Positions 1-9,685 of a stretch of DNA of 64,000 nt are shown piece after piece (positions within the stretch are counted from its first letter, which is position 1; every line of letters starts with the position of its first letter). The position numbers and the translations under genes were made by a program. Below the pieces are notes generated by a model that was not told the DNA's origin, did no database searches, and saw only the letters and a list, made by a program, of their open reading frames with translations. This stretch comes from Solilutibacter silvestris. GTDB lineage: Bacteria > Pseudomonadota > Gammaproteobacteria > Xanthomonadales > Xanthomonadaceae. The stretch covers positions 1,054,001 through 1,118,000 of the forward strand of contig NZ_NPZB01000002.1 of the NCBI RefSeq assembly GCF_002895945.1. The letters run 5' to 3'.

Positions 1-1074
1 CAACTCGACCGAGAGATCGGCGGCGTGGAAGTCGGCATTGGCGAGACCGTTGCGCTGCGCATTGTCGCGCGCGCGTTGCACCAATCCGGCATCGCCCTCG
101 ACACCGGTAACGCGGCCGGCCACACGCGCCAGCGGCAGGGTGAAATTTCCAAGGCCGCAGAACAGGTCGAGGATGTGGTCGTCGGCCTGCGGATCGAGCA
201 GTTCCAGCGCGAGCGCGATCATCCCACGATTGAGGTCGCCATTGACCTGGATGAAATCGAGCGGACGGAACGCCAATTCAACGTTCCACTCCGGCAATGC
301 GAACGACAATTCCGGTGCGGGCTCCTGCAACGGATGCACCGATGACAAACCGCCGGGTTGCAGGAAGATCGTGAAGCCGTGTTCCACCGCGAATGCCGCC
401 AGTGCTGCCTGGTCATTGTCACTCAACGGTTGCAGGTGACGGAACACCAGCACCACGTCCTGGTCGCCGGCGATGAATTCGATTTGCGGAATATCGGCGC
501 GACCATCGAGCGAGTCCACCAGCGTCGACAATGCAGCGACCTTCATGCCGAGTTGCGGCACCACGGTATGGCACTCGCGCAGATCGGCGACGAAGCGCGG
601 GTCGGTTTCACGGAATCCGACCAGCGTCTTGTCCTTCTTCTCGACACGTTTCACCGAAAAGCGACCCTTGCGACGATAACCCCAGGCGCTGCCGGTCAAC
701 GCCGGCAACACCTGCTTCGGCGTGACATGACCGATGCGTTCGAGATTCTCCAGCAACACCTGTTGTTTCAGCGCGATCTGCGCGCCGGCGTCGAGGTGCT
801 GCAACACGCAGCCGCTGCAGGTGCCGAAATGCGGGCAGCGCGGCTCGACGCGATCCGGCGATGCTTCCAGCACGTCCAGCGTCCGCGCTTCGTCGAAATG
901 CCGGGATTTTCCGGTCTGTTCCACCATCACGCGTTCGCCGGGCAACGCACCGGAGACGAAGATCGCCTTGCCGGCGTGCACGCCCTCCTCGCGACGGGCG
1001 ACGCCACGACCATCGTGGCTGAGATCGGTGATGCGGACTTCGAAAGGCGTGCGGTCGATGCGGTTGCGGGACAC
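1..1074 (-). CDS. rlmD: 23S rRNA (uracil-1939-C5)-methyltransferase RlmD, cut by the left edge
   Basis: Methylates C5 of a uridine in 23S rRNA using SAM. The 358 codons present hold an N-terminal TRAM RNA-binding domain (about residues 1-65), iron-sulphur cysteines C80, C86 and C89 in CPHFGTCSGC with a further Cys near 163, and the SAM-binding motif DLFCGLGNFTLPLA near residue 320. The catalytic cysteine motif lies beyond the edge. The GTG at 1074 is chosen because no ATG lies between it and an in-frame TAG about 20 codons upstream, and the TRAM sequence begins right after it. It is divergent from the receiver-Hpt gene with a 73-base gap. Identification is from the ordered motifs and is firm. 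Confidence 0.93.
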   Translation of the reverse strand, partial: MSRNRIDRTPFEVRITDLSHDGRGVARREEGVHAGKAIFVSGALPGERVMVEQTGKSRHFDEARTLDVLEASPDRVEPRCPHFGTCSGCVLQHLDAGAQIALKQQVLLENLERIGHVTPKQVLPALTGSAWGYRRKGRFSVKRVEKKDKTLVGFRETDPRFVADLRECHTVVPQLGMKVAALSTLVDSLDGRADIPQIEFIAGDQDVVLVFRHLQPLSDNDQAALAAFAVEHGFTIFLQPGGLSSVHPLQEPAPELSFALPEWNVELAFRPLDFIQVNGDLNRGMIALALELLDPQADDHILDLFCGLGNFTLPLARVAGRVTGVEGDAGLVQRARDNAQRNGLANADFHAADLSVEL

Positions 1075-1147
1075 GTGGATACCGGCTGGAGCGTGACCGC
1101 GTATTGTCGCATCCGCCGCTGCGGGATGCCCATGCTACGGTTTCGGG

Positions 1148-1846
1148 ATGATGCCCAGAGTCCTGCTGGTCGAAGACGACCCGGTCAACGCGATGTTCCT
1201 GGGCGACGCGCTCGAATCCTTCCCGGCGCAGGTCGATGTTGCGGTCGATTGCGCCGAAGCAATGCGCATGGCGCGTGCGAATGCTTACGACGCATGGATG
1301 ATCGATTCCAACCTGCCCGACGGCAACGGCAGCGACCTGCTGCGCCGGTTGCGCACCGACGATCTGGTGCCACGTCGCGATTGCCCGGCGCTGGCCCATA
1401 CCGCCGATGCTGCGCCGGAAATCGCACGACAGTTGGAAACTGACGGTTTCGTTGCCGTGGTGCGCAAACCATCACCGATCGAGGCTTGGCATCGTGCGCT
1501 CGCGGCATTGCTCTCGGACGATGCCGCAGCTGCGGATTGGGATGACGTCGCCGCGCTGCGCGCGTTGGGCGGACGTCGCGAACACGTCGAGACGATGCGT
1601 GGCCTGTTCCGTGCCGAATTGCCGGCGCAACGCGATTTCATCCTCGGGGCACTGGAACGTGGTGATGCCGATGCCGCCCGCGGGATGTTGCACCGACTCA
1701 AGGCGAGTTGCGGTTTCGTCGGCGCGCTCGCGCTGGCGCAGGCCGCGCGCGACCTGCACGAACAGCCGCTGTCTCAATCGGCGCGTTCGCGGTTTTCCAC
1801 AGCGATCGATTCCGCGCTTGCCGATGCCGGCGACGGATCGCGCTGA
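1148..1846 (+). CDS. Orphan receiver domain fused to an Hpt phosphotransfer domain
   Basis: A 232-residue two-component protein without a kinase or an output domain. The receiver spans about residues 3-118, with acidic pocket ED(D)10-11, phospho-acceptor D53 in MIDSNLPDG and K107 in the VRKPSP motif. The Hpt domain spans about 130-225, with the likely phospho-histidine H182 in [10 protein letters not shown]. Such proteins can pass phosphate between a hybrid kinase and a response regulator, or act as phosphate sinks; the partner is not in this window. ATG is doubled at the start (1148 or 1151). The 3' end overlaps the convergent recO gene by 73 bases. Domain assignment is firm; the pathway is unknown. 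Confidence 0.85.
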   Translation: MMPRVLLVEDDPVNAMFLGDALESFPAQVDVAVDCAEAMRMARANAYDAWMIDSNLPDGNGSDLLRRLRTDDLVPRRDCPALAHTADAAPEIARQLETDGFVAVVRKPSPIEAWHRALAALLSDDAAAADWDDVAALRALGGRREHVETMRGLFRAELPAQRDFILGALERGDADAARGMLHRLKASCGFVGALALAQAARDLHEQPLSQSARSRFSTAIDSALADAGDGSR

Positions 1847-2565
1847 TCGATCCGCGCCAGTTCCGACGCCATCTCCCAAGCGCGGAGGCCGCGCCCACCG
1901 AGGTGCTGCATCAGCAACTCGCGCATGGCCCGCCGCAGCGCCGGGAGATCGTCCTCGACCGGCTGGCCATCGCCCCCCAACGCCAGCAACACGCGACCGG
2001 TGGGATGACGCCGCGGGTCATCGCTGCCCTTCGATTGCCCGACACGACGCAAGCCGCCATCGGGATCGATGCGGTAGCGCGCTGCTGGATCGACCGCCTG
2101 GCCATCGGCATCGCGCGCCCAATCGAAACCGACGCCGAGGGCATCGAGCAGGTCGCGTTCGTAACGCCGTAGCGTCCACGCCAGCGGCGCACCAGCGCCG
2201 ATCAGCGCGCGGGTGCGGCCATAGGCGCGGAACAGTTCCGGTTGCGGGTCCTGGCGCGGCGCGAGGCGCAGCGTGAGTTCGTTGAGATAGAACGCCGACA
2301 GTGCAGCATCGCCATGGATCCGCGGCGCGACATCGATCGCTTCCGCCGTGGTCAATCGCGCGAGTTCGCCGCGTTGCACCGCATCGAAACGGATCGACTG
2401 CAGCGGCGCCAATGCCGCGCGCAGCATCTGCTGGCGTGGGCTGCGCACGCCGCGCGCGAGCAATCCCAAGCGCCCGTGTTCCGCACTCAGGATTTCGACC
2501 AGCAGGCTGGTTTCGCGCCACGGCCGGACATGCAGCACATAGCCGGGCTCGCCGACGTAACGCAC
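1774..2565 (-). CDS. recO: DNA repair protein RecO
   Basis: RecO helps load RecA on SSB-coated single-stranded DNA together with RecR (recR lies at 28.4 kb). The protein has 263 residues, usual for the family. An N-terminal OB-fold begins [17 protein letters not shown] and is followed by the helical domain ([20 protein letters not shown]). No zinc-finger cysteines are visible, as in other gammaproteobacterial RecO. GTG at 2565 is preferred because it sits just before the conserved OB-fold strand; the frame upstream overlaps era and lacks homology. It is the last gene of the lepA-lepB-rnc-era operon and overlaps the opposite receiver-Hpt gene at its 3' end. Confidence 0.9.
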   Translation of the reverse strand: MRYVGEPGYVLHVRPWRETSLLVEILSAEHGRLGLLARGVRSPRQQMLRAALAPLQSIRFDAVQRGELARLTTAEAIDVAPRIHGDAALSAFYLNELTLRLAPRQDPQPELFRAYGRTRALIGAGAPLAWTLRRYERDLLDALGVGFDWARDADGQAVDPAARYRIDPDGGLRRVGQSKGSDDPRRHPTGRVLLALGGDGQPVEDDLPALRRAMRELLMQHLGGRGLRAWEMASELARIDQRDPSPASASAESIAVENRERAD

Positions 2566-2581
2566 GCCCGTCAGCCCGGAC

Positions 2582-3478
2582 TCACTGGCCGTAGCCGAGT
2601 GTCCGCAACGCGGCCTCGTCGTTCGACCAACCTTCGCGCACGCGAACCCAGGTTTCCAGGAACACCTTGTGGCCGAAACTGCTCTCCATCTGCAGGCGTG
2701 CCTTGGTGCCGATCTCGCGCAGGCGCGCACCGCCCTTGCCGATCACGATCGCCTTCTGGCCATCGCGTTCGACCCAGATCACCGCGCCGATCCGGAACAT
2801 TTCGCCATCCAGCTCGAAACGTTCGATCTCGACCGCTGCGGCATAGGGCAATTCGTCGCCCAACTGCCTCATCAATTGTTCGCGGACGAATTCCGCGGCG
2901 AGGAAGCGCATGCTGCGATCGGTGATTTCGTCATCGGGGTACAGCGCCGGTTGTTCCGGCAGCAGCGACAGCAATTCCTTCACCAGACCTTCCAGCCCGG
3001 CGCGCTTGGTCGCCGACACCGGCAGGACCGCAGCGAAATCACGACCTTCGGCGGCCTTCTGCAGGAACGGCAGCAGCTCTTCCTTGTTCTTGGTGCGATC
3101 GACCTTGTTCACCACCAGCACCACCGGCACGCCGGCGTTGCGCAGGGCATCGAAGGCCAGCGTGTCTTCCTCGTCCCAGCGGCCCGCCTCGATCACCAGC
3201 ATCGCCGCGTCCACGCCTTCCAGCGCACCACGCGCCGCACGGTTCAGCACCCGGCTCATGGCGCGGTTCTGCGGGCCGTGGATGCCGGGCGTATCCACCA
3301 GGACGATCTGCCCGGCCGGGAAGCTGGCGATGCCGAGCATTCGGTGACGGGTGGTCTGCGGACGATCGGAAGTGATGCTGACCTTGCTGCCGACGAGGGC
3401 ATTGATCAGCGACGATTTGCCGACGTTGGGGCGGCCGATCACGGCCACCGTACCGGCGTGGAAGACAGGTTCGTTCAT
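2582..3478 (-). CDS. era: GTPase Era
   Basis: Ribosome-assembly GTPase that binds the 3' end of 16S rRNA. Length is 298 residues, typical. G1 is GRPNVGKSS near residue 16, G3 is DTPGI, G4 is NKVD near residue 125, and the C-terminal KH domain has [13 protein letters not shown] near residue 235. The start codon overlaps the stop of rnc by four bases (ATGA), so translation is probably coupled. The next gene downstream is recO with a 16-base gap. Confidence 0.97.
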   Translation of the reverse strand: MNEPVFHAGTVAVIGRPNVGKSSLINALVGSKVSITSDRPQTTRHRMLGIASFPAGQIVLVDTPGIHGPQNRAMSRVLNRAARGALEGVDAAMLVIEAGRWDEEDTLAFDALRNAGVPVVLVVNKVDRTKNKEELLPFLQKAAEGRDFAAVLPVSATKRAGLEGLVKELLSLLPEQPALYPDDEITDRSMRFLAAEFVREQLMRQLGDELPYAAAVEIERFELDGEMFRIGAVIWVERDGQKAIVIGKGGARLREIGTKARLQMESSFGHKVFLETWVRVREGWSNDEAALRTLGYGQ

Positions 3479-4146
3479 TTGGCTATTGTGCTCCCCTCGA
3501 GCCGCGCCAGCACGCTTTCCGCAGCCGCCTGCTCGGCGGCGCGACGCGATCGTCCCTGCCCGCTCGCCTGCAACCCGGGTTCATCTTCCAGCGTGCAGCT
3601 CACGGTGAAGATGCGCGCGTGTTCCTCCCCGGACTCTTCCAGCAATGCATACAGCGGCAACGGCCGGCGGCGTCCCTGCAACCATTCCTGCAAACGGGTC
3701 TTGGCGTCCCTGCCGACATCGCGCGGCGACGGCAAGGCATCGATCATCGGCTCGAACCACGGCAGCGCCAGCGTGCGCGCAGCTTCGTAACCACCATCGA
3801 GGAAGACCGCGCCGACGATCGCTTCCAGCGCATCGGCAAGGATCGAATCGCGGCGGAATCCACCCGTCTTGATCTCGCCCGCCCCCAGCGTGAGTTCGTT
3901 GCCGAGATCGAGCGTCCGCGCCAACGCCGCCAGCGCCGATTCCCGCACCAGTTCGGCGCGCGCACGGGTCAAGGCGCCTTCGTCCGCGCCCGGCCAGCGG
4001 GCATGCAGCGCTTCCGCGGCCAGCAGGTTGACCACGGCGTCGCCGAGGAATTCCAGGCGTTCGTTGTGGGCGCGGCCTGGCGCACTGCGATGGGTCAGCG
4101 CCCGCGTCAGCAGCGCCGGATCACGGAAGCGGTAGTCCAGCTTCAG
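3475..4146 (-). CDS. rnc: Ribonuclease III, apparently starting at CTG
   Basis: Double-strand RNA endonuclease for rRNA and mRNA processing. With a CTG start at 4146 the protein has 223 residues, matching the family. The nuclease domain has signature NERLEFLGD at 28-36 (acidic residues E32 and D36) and a second acidic motif [15 protein letters not shown] near 112-126; a double-strand RNA-binding domain follows from about 150. From the in-frame TAA that ends the preceding gene, the frame has no ATG, GTG or TTG until a GTG at 4035, and starting there would delete the NERLEFLGD motif. A GGAG sits six bases before CTG 4146. A second CTG lies at 4140. The 3' end overlaps era by four bases. Confidence 0.9.
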   Translation of the reverse strand: MKLDYRFRDPALLTRALTHRSAPGRAHNERLEFLGDAVVNLLAAEALHARWPGADEGALTRARAELVRESALAALARTLDLGNELTLGAGEIKTGGFRRDSILADALEAIVGAVFLDGGYEAARTLALPWFEPMIDALPSPRDVGRDAKTRLQEWLQGRRRPLPLYALLEESGEEHARIFTVSCTLEDEPGLQASGQGRSRRAAEQAAAESVLARLEGSTIAK

Positions 4147-4149
4147 TGC

Positions 4150-4515
4150 TTACTCCGTCTTCGCGGCAAGCGGTTGGTCGATGTGGAAGGTGCCCTTGAG
4201 CGAGAACGGACCGACCAGCTCGGATTCGCGCTCGTAATCGATCACGATGCTGTTGGTCTGGTTCTCGTAGTGCACCTGCTTGGCGATGGCGACATCGACG
4301 TAACCGATATCGAAACGCCTCTCCAGCGATTTCTGGATGCTGGCGTTGTCGTGCAAATTGCCTTCGGTGGTGGCAATGCCCTTGAACGCGTCCTTGATCG
4401 CGAAATATTCGCGGTACATCGGGAAGATCTTCATGACGATCCAGGCGACGAAACCGGCGAGGATCAGGAAGAACAGGAAGCCCATCATCGACAGGCCGGA
4501 TTGCGAACGCTTCAT
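4150..4515 (-). CDS. DUF4845 membrane protein
   Basis: A 121-residue protein with one N-terminal transmembrane segment (about residues 10-30, GFLFFLILAGFVAWIVMKIF) and a small domain that probably faces the periplasm. It matches the DUF4845 family often found between lepB and rnc in gamma- and betaproteobacteria. The N-terminus SQSGLSMMGFLFFL resembles a pilin-like leader, but there is no conserved pilin glutamate pattern. Function is unknown. Its last codons carry the GGAG that likely serves as the ribosome site for rnc, so the two genes are probably translationally linked. Confidence 0.8.
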   Translation of the reverse strand: MKRSQSGLSMMGFLFFLILAGFVAWIVMKIFPMYREYFAIKDAFKGIATTEGNLHDNASIQKSLERRFDIGYVDVAIAKQVHYENQTNSIVIDYERESELVGPFSLKGTFHIDQPLAAKTE

Positions 4516-4551
4516 GCCGGGTTCCCCAGAGTGGATGTGCGATGAGCCAGA

Positions 4552-5358
4552 TTATGGAACGGAATGGCCCACGCGCGACAGATTGATGCCGTCATGGCCC
4601 CAATGCATCCACACGGCGAAGGCACGGCCACGCAGGTTGGCCTCGGGCAGCGTGCCCCAGAAGCGCCCGTCAAGGCTGTTGTCGCGGTTGTCGCCCATCA
4701 CGAAGTACTGGCCCTGCGGCACCACCAGGTCCTGGTCGCCCTGCGCGCCCAGCGCCAGGCTGTCGTCCGATACCAGGATCTGGTGCGGATGGCCCGGCAG
4801 GTCTTCCGTGCGCAACTCGGACGGTCGCGCCATGCCCTCGCCATCGCCGTCCGGCACCGCCCGGATGGTCTGGTATTTCACCGGCACGCCGTTGATGGTG
4901 AGCTGGCCCATGTGGTAACCGACGCGATCACCCGGCAGGCCGATCACGCGCTTGACGAAATCCTCGCCCTTCTGCGGATCGTCCGGCGTCATTCCCGGAT
5001 ACTTGAACACCACCACGTCGCCGCGCTTGGGATCACCGATCGGGACGATCCGGGTATTGCTGATCGGCAGGCGCAGGCCGTAGGCGAACTTGTTGACCAG
5101 GATGAAATCACCGATCTGCAGCGACGGGATCATCGATCCCGAAGGAATGCGGAATGGCTCCGCGATGAAGGTGCGCAGCACCAGCACGATCGCCAGCACC
5201 GGGAAGAAGCTGCGGGCGGTTTCGATCAGGCCGTTCTCGTGGCCTTCATCGAGCAGGCTGTCCTCGCGCGGCGCGCGCTTCCACACCCACTTGTCCAACG
5301 CCCAGACGAGCCCGGTGACGAGCGTGAGTATGACCAGCAGGGGTTCGAACCAGCGCAT
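4552..5358 (-). CDS. lepB: Signal peptidase I
   Basis: Membrane serine protease that removes Sec signal peptides. It has 268 residues with two N-terminal transmembrane segments (about 4-22 and 51-66). Catalytic S75 lies in IPSGSMIPSL, and the catalytic Lys lies in the box VKRVIGLPGD, the counterpart of the E. coli Lys motif. It lies nine bases downstream of lepA, the usual lepA-lepB pair, and feeds into the rnc-era-recO genes. The first ATG of the frame gives the proper first membrane segment. Confidence 0.96.
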   Translation of the reverse strand: MRWFEPLLVILTLVTGLVWALDKWVWKRAPREDSLLDEGHENGLIETARSFFPVLAIVLVLRTFIAEPFRIPSGSMIPSLQIGDFILVNKFAYGLRLPISNTRIVPIGDPKRGDVVVFKYPGMTPDDPQKGEDFVKRVIGLPGDRVGYHMGQLTINGVPVKYQTIRAVPDGDGEGMARPSELRTEDLPGHPHQILVSDDSLALGAQGDQDLVVPQGQYFVMGDNRDNSLDGRFWGTLPEANLRGRAFAVWMHWGHDGINLSRVGHSVP

Positions 5359-5367
5359 AGATGTCCT

Positions 5368-7161
5368 TTACTTGTTGTCCACTTGCAAGACCGCGAGGAA
5401 GGCTTCCTGCGGGATTTCCACCTGTCCGACCTGCTTCATCCGTTTCTTGCCTTCTTTCTGCTTTTCCAGCAACTTCTTCTTGCGCGAGGCATCGCCACCG
5501 TAGCACTTGGCCAGCACGTTCTTGCGCAGCGCCTTGACCGTGGTGCGCGCGATCACCTGCGCACCGATGGCCGCCTGGATCGCGACGTCGAACATCTGGC
5601 GCGGGATCAGTTCCTTCATCTTCTCGGTCAACTCGCGACCGCGACGGTCGGCATACTGGCGATGCACGATCAGCGACAACGCGTCGACGCGATCACCGTT
5701 GATCAGCGTGTCCACGCGCACGAACGGACCAGCCTCGAAACGCACGAAGTGGTAATCGAGCGAGGCGTAGCCGCGGCTCACCGATTTCAGCTTGTCGAAG
5801 AAATCCAGCACCACTTCCGCCATCGGCAGTTCGTAGCTGATCTGCACCTGGCTGCCAAGGTAGGTGATGCCGACCTGGCTGCCGCGCTTGTCCTCGCACA
5901 GCTTGATCACGCTGCCAACGTAATCGGGCGGCGTCAGGATGTTGGCGCGGATGATCGGTTCGCGTACTTCGGCCAGCATGTTCGGCGGCGGCAGCTTGGC
6001 CGGATTGTCCAGCGGCATCACCGTGCCGTCGGTCTTCAGCACTTCGTAGATCACCGTCGGCGCGGTGCTGATCAGGTTGAGGTTGTACTCGCGCTCCAGG
6101 CGTTCCTGCACGATCTCCATGTGCAGCATGCCGAGGAAGCCGCAGCGGAAACCGAAGCCCATCGCTTCCGAACTCTCGGGTTCGAAACGCAACGCGGCGT
6201 CGTTGAGGCGCAACTTGTCGAGTGCCTCGCGCAAGTCCGGATAGTCATCGCTGTCGACCGGGAACAGCCCTGCAAACACCCGCGGCTGCATTTCCTGGAA
6301 CCCGGGCAGCGGCTCCGATGCCGGAAGACTGGCGAGCGTCAGCGTGTCGCCGACCGGCGCGCCATGCACGTCCTTGATCGATGCGGTGACCCAGCCTACT
6401 TCGCCGGCGCCGAGCTTGGTCAGCACTTTCCGTTTCGGGGTGAACACGCCAACGCTGTCGACCTGATGGGTGCGACCGGTCGACATCACCAGCAGCTTGT
6501 CACCGGGCTTGATCTCGCCCTGCATGACGCGCACAAGCGACACCACGCCGAGGTAGTTGTCGAACCACGAATCGATGATCAGCGCCTGCAGCCGGTCGGT
6601 ATCGCGCGGATGCGGCGGCGGAATGCGCGCGACGATCGCTTCCAGCACGTCCTCCACGTTGAGGCCGGTCTTGGCGCTGATCGAAACGGCGTCCTCGGCA
6701 TCGATGCCGATCACCGCCTCGATTTCCTTCTTGACGCGCTCGATGTCGGCGGTGGGAAGGTCGATCTTGTTGAGCACCGGCACCACTTCGAGACCCTGCT
6801 CCACTGCGGTGTAGCAGTTGGCGACCGATTGCGCTTCCACGCCCTGTGCGGCATCGACCACCAGCAGCGCGCCTTCGCACGCGGCCAGCGAACGGCTCAC
6901 CTCGTAACTGAAGTCGACGTGGCCGGGCGTGTCGATGAAGTTGAGCTGGTAGGTCTCGCCATTGCGCGCCGTGTACGGCAGCGACACCGACTGCGCCTTG
7001 ATAGTGATGCCGCGTTCGCGCTCGATCGGGTTGGAATCGAGCACCTGCGCTTCCATTTCGCGCGCCTGCAGGCCACCGCACAACTGGATGATGCGATCGG
7101 CCAGCGTCGACTTGCCGTGGTCGACATGCGCGATGATGGAAAAATTGCGGATATTCCGCAT
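5368..7161 (-). CDS. lepA: Elongation factor 4 (LepA), back-translocating GTPase
   Basis: Ribosome-bound GTPase related to EF-G. The 597 residues start [18 protein letters not shown], so G1 AHVDHGKS lies at the extreme N-terminus as in the family. G3 is DTPGH, G4 is NKID, and the LepA-specific C-terminal domain ends with the basic stretch [16 protein letters not shown]. Two in-frame ATGs upstream (7185, 7200) would add 8 or 13 residues without homology. ATG 7161 is chosen from the family N-terminus; an AGGAA lies 12 bases upstream. A 115-base gap separates it from the upstream protease gene. Confidence 0.96.
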   Translation of the reverse strand: MRNIRNFSIIAHVDHGKSTLADRIIQLCGGLQAREMEAQVLDSNPIERERGITIKAQSVSLPYTARNGETYQLNFIDTPGHVDFSYEVSRSLAACEGALLVVDAAQGVEAQSVANCYTAVEQGLEVVPVLNKIDLPTADIERVKKEIEAVIGIDAEDAVSISAKTGLNVEDVLEAIVARIPPPHPRDTDRLQALIIDSWFDNYLGVVSLVRVMQGEIKPGDKLLVMSTGRTHQVDSVGVFTPKRKVLTKLGAGEVGWVTASIKDVHGAPVGDTLTLASLPASEPLPGFQEMQPRVFAGLFPVDSDDYPDLREALDKLRLNDAALRFEPESSEAMGFGFRCGFLGMLHMEIVQERLEREYNLNLISTAPTVIYEVLKTDGTVMPLDNPAKLPPPNMLAEVREPIIRANILTPPDYVGSVIKLCEDKRGSQVGITYLGSQVQISYELPMAEVVLDFFDKLKSVSRGYASLDYHFVRFEAGPFVRVDTLINGDRVDALSLIVHRQYADRRGRELTEKMKELIPRQMFDVAIQAAIGAQVIARTTVKALRKNVLAKCYGGDASRKKKLLEKQKEGKKRMKQVGQVEIPQEAFLAVLQVDNK

Positions 7162-7276
7162 GGCGGGGGGTGTTTCCTGGGGCATGCGGATCGCTGGCAA
7201 CGGCCGGCGAGCGGCCCAATGGACATAAGCGCGGCATTATCGCATGCCGCGCCTGTTTGCCCTATCGAGCAGGTCC

Positions 7277-8779
7277 TCAGCGATCCACGGGAACCGTGAC
7301 GAAGGCCTGCCCGGCTTCATTGCGAACCAGCAACATCGCGCTGTCGCCCTTCTTCAGCTTGCCCAGCTCCGCCTGCAGCGCCGCCACCGAGCCAACCCTG
7401 GTCCGCCCCAGCGCCAGGATCACGTCGCCGCGACCGAGGCCGGCATCGCGCGCGGCGTCGCCGCGCACATCGGCAATCCCCACGCCTTCGCCCGGGCGCA
7501 GGCCGAGTTCCTGGCGGTCACGCGCGTCCAGGTTTTCCAATTGCAGGCCAAGACGATTGCCGGCCGCTGCCGGAACCACAGGCGCGACACGCCCGGAACC
7601 GTTGCTGGCGACAGCGTTGCGATCATCCAGTGCACCCAGCACCACCGGGATCTCACGCTCACGGCCATCGCGCCACACCGTCACCATCGCGCGGGTGCCC
7701 GGCGCCTGCAGGCCGACGCGCGGCGCCAGTTCGGTCTGGTCGCGCACGCGCTCGCCGTTGAAGGCGCGGATCACGTCCATCTGCTGCAAGCCGGCCTTCT
7801 CCGCGGCGCTGCCCGGCTGCACCTGGTTGATCAGCGCGCCGCGGCTGTCGGGCAGGCCGAGCGCCTTGGCGTCGGTCGGTCCGACCGGCTGCATCACCAC
7901 CCCGAGCATGCCGTAGCGCACTTTGCCGGTGGCCTTGAGTTGCTTGACCGCCGCCATCGCGGTGTCGATCGGAATGGCGAAGCTCACGCCCTCGAAACCG
8001 CCGGAATTGCTGAAGATCTGCGAGTTGATGCCGATCACTTCGCCGCGCGTGTTGAGCAGCGGGCCACCGGAATTGCCGCGGTTCACCGCGACATCGGTCT
8101 GGATGAAGGGCACGTAGGTCTGGTTGCGATTGCTGCGGCCGATCGCGCTGACGATGCCGGCGGTCACCGAGTTGTCGAGCCCGAACGGCGAACCGATCGC
8201 CACCGCCCACTGGCCCGCCTGCACATTGCGCGAATCCCCGAGTTTGAGTGCCGGCAAGCCGCTGGCGTCGATGTGCAACAACGCGACATCGGACTGTGCA
8301 TCGCTGCCCTTCACCTGCGCCGGGAAACTGCGTCCATCAGGCAATTTCACCGTCACGCTGTCGGCGCCATCGACCACATGATGATTGGTGAGGATGTCGC
8401 CGTTCGCCGAGATGATGAAACCACTGCCGATCGCGGTCCCCGCCATGCCCGCTTGATCGCCATCGGGCATGCCCGGCATCGGCATCCCTTCACCAAAGAA
8501 ACGCCGGAAGAATTCCGGCATGTCGCCCATGTCCGGCGCCTGCCGCGCTGTCTTCGCGCGCTTGGGTTTGATCTTGGCCTCGATGTTGACCACGCCTGGT
8601 CCCACCGTCTTCACCAAGCCGGTGAAATCCGGCAGGCCGGTGACCGGCGGCGCCGGTTGCGCGACTGCCGCGCGATCGTTTTGCGCGTGCAGTGCGACCA
8701 CCGGGACTGCGGCAACGCCAAGCGCGAGACTGCAGGCGATCGCGAGGGTTTTCACGTTGGACCGGATGCGTGGATTCAT
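7277..8779 (-). CDS. mucD: Periplasmic DegP/MucD-type serine protease
   Basis: HtrA-family protease for misfolded envelope proteins. It has 500 residues. A signal peptide covers about 1-33 (hydrophobic 11-30, then HAQ). The trypsin-like domain has H134 (TNHHVV), D164 (SDVALL) and S237 (GNSGGP), and two PDZ domains follow (from about 285 and 400; the linker holds [16 protein letters not shown]). ATG 8779 is chosen over 8803 because AAGGA lies eight bases upstream and the signal peptide begins properly. It lies downstream of rpoE-rseA, as expected for MucD of a sigma-E operon. Confidence 0.92.
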   Translation of the reverse strand: MNPRIRSNVKTLAIACSLALGVAAVPVVALHAQNDRAAVAQPAPPVTGLPDFTGLVKTVGPGVVNIEAKIKPKRAKTARQAPDMGDMPEFFRRFFGEGMPMPGMPDGDQAGMAGTAIGSGFIISANGDILTNHHVVDGADSVTVKLPDGRSFPAQVKGSDAQSDVALLHIDASGLPALKLGDSRNVQAGQWAVAIGSPFGLDNSVTAGIVSAIGRSNRNQTYVPFIQTDVAVNRGNSGGPLLNTRGEVIGINSQIFSNSGGFEGVSFAIPIDTAMAAVKQLKATGKVRYGMLGVVMQPVGPTDAKALGLPDSRGALINQVQPGSAAEKAGLQQMDVIRAFNGERVRDQTELAPRVGLQAPGTRAMVTVWRDGREREIPVVLGALDDRNAVASNGSGRVAPVVPAAAGNRLGLQLENLDARDRQELGLRPGEGVGIADVRGDAARDAGLGRGDVILALGRTRVGSVAALQAELGKLKKGDSAMLLVRNEAGQAFVTVPVDR

Positions 8780-8854
8780 GGCGGATTTCCTTGGAACTGG
8801 CATGACGGGATCACCTGCATGGGCAGGAAAATGGTGGAACGTGAACGAACGGAT

Positions 8855-9685
8855 TCAATGCTGCGGCGATGATTCGAACGTCGCCCGATGTGGCATGAAG
8901 GGATTGCCGCTGGCACTGTCGCTGCGGAAATCGGCGTTGAGGCCGGAATTGAACCCGGGCAGCGTCGCCTTCGGCCATGGAAGTTCCGATTGCGCGGCGG
9001 CCGATGGCATCGAGAACGGATTGCGATCCAGCTTCGTCTTCGCCTTGGCCGGAGCGGCACTGGCGGCAACCGCCACTTCGCGTTGCTGCGGCACGGGCGC
9101 CTCCTCCTGCACATCACGCTGCACATGACGGGGAACGTTGGCAACCTCTTCGCGTTGACGATGGTGCGGCGCGGTTTCGGCCACGCGATGCGCGACGGGT
9201 TCGACAACGGCATCGGCCGGCGATGATTTCGGCGCTACCGCCACGGTGATCGGTGCGGCTGCCAGCGGTGCCACGGCGCGCTGCGTGGCGGGCATCGTCG
9301 CCGCCACCTTCGTCGGCGCCGGCGGCGCGGGATCGACCGTTGCCGGCAGGTTCAACGCTGCGAAACCGAATGCCGCCGCGGCCGCAAGTCCACTGCCCCA
9401 CAGCATCCAGCCGCGCCGCGGCTTCTTCGACACCGCCTGCGACTGTTCGCGTTCGATCGCCGCACGCACGCGACCGGCGAGATCCTCTTCTTCATGTTCA
9501 TGTGGCGCACGCGCATGGGCGCGCAACACGTCGCCAGCCAGCTGCCAGCGCACCAGCTGGCCGACCAGCGCATCGTCGTGCTCCAGGCGGCGTTGCAGGA
9601 AACGCGCGGCGTCGCCATCGAGTTCGCCATCGAGCAGGGCCGACAGCTGTTCGCGTGCATGTGTGTCGATGAAATCGTGCTTCAT
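8855..9685 (-). CDS. rseA: Anti-sigma-E factor RseA-like membrane protein
   Basis: Binds and inhibits sigma-E until envelope stress triggers its proteolysis. It has 276 residues. The N-terminal RseA domain spans about 1-80 (REQLSALLDGELDGDAA), the transmembrane segment about 93-115 (WMLWGSGLAAAAAFGF), and the periplasmic part is long and rich in Pro, Ala and Val. That tail shows little conservation. The start ATG overlaps the rpoE stop by four bases (ATGA), so sigma factor and anti-sigma are made together. The gene for the periplasmic protease follows after 75 bases. Confidence 0.85.
   Translation of the reverse strand: MKHDFIDTHAREQLSALLDGELDGDAARFLQRRLEHDDALVGQLVRWQLAGDVLRAHARAPHEHEEEDLAGRVRAAIEREQSQAVSKKPRRGWMLWGSGLAAAAAFGFAALNLPATVDPAPPAPTKVAATMPATQRAVAPLAAAPITVAVAPKSSPADAVVEPVAHRVAETAPHHRQREEVANVPRHVQRDVQEEAPVPQQREVAVAASAAPAKAKTKLDRNPFSMPSAAAQSELPWPKATLPGFNSGLNADFRSDSASGNPFMPHRATFESSPQH

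Noticed and set aside
4564-7299. A 911-codon open frame on the plus strand opposite lepB and lepA
   Set aside because: It is a codon-bias shadow of GC-rich genes: composition is odd (His, Arg, Gln rich), there is no domain and no ribosome site, and both genes on the minus strand are well-supported families.
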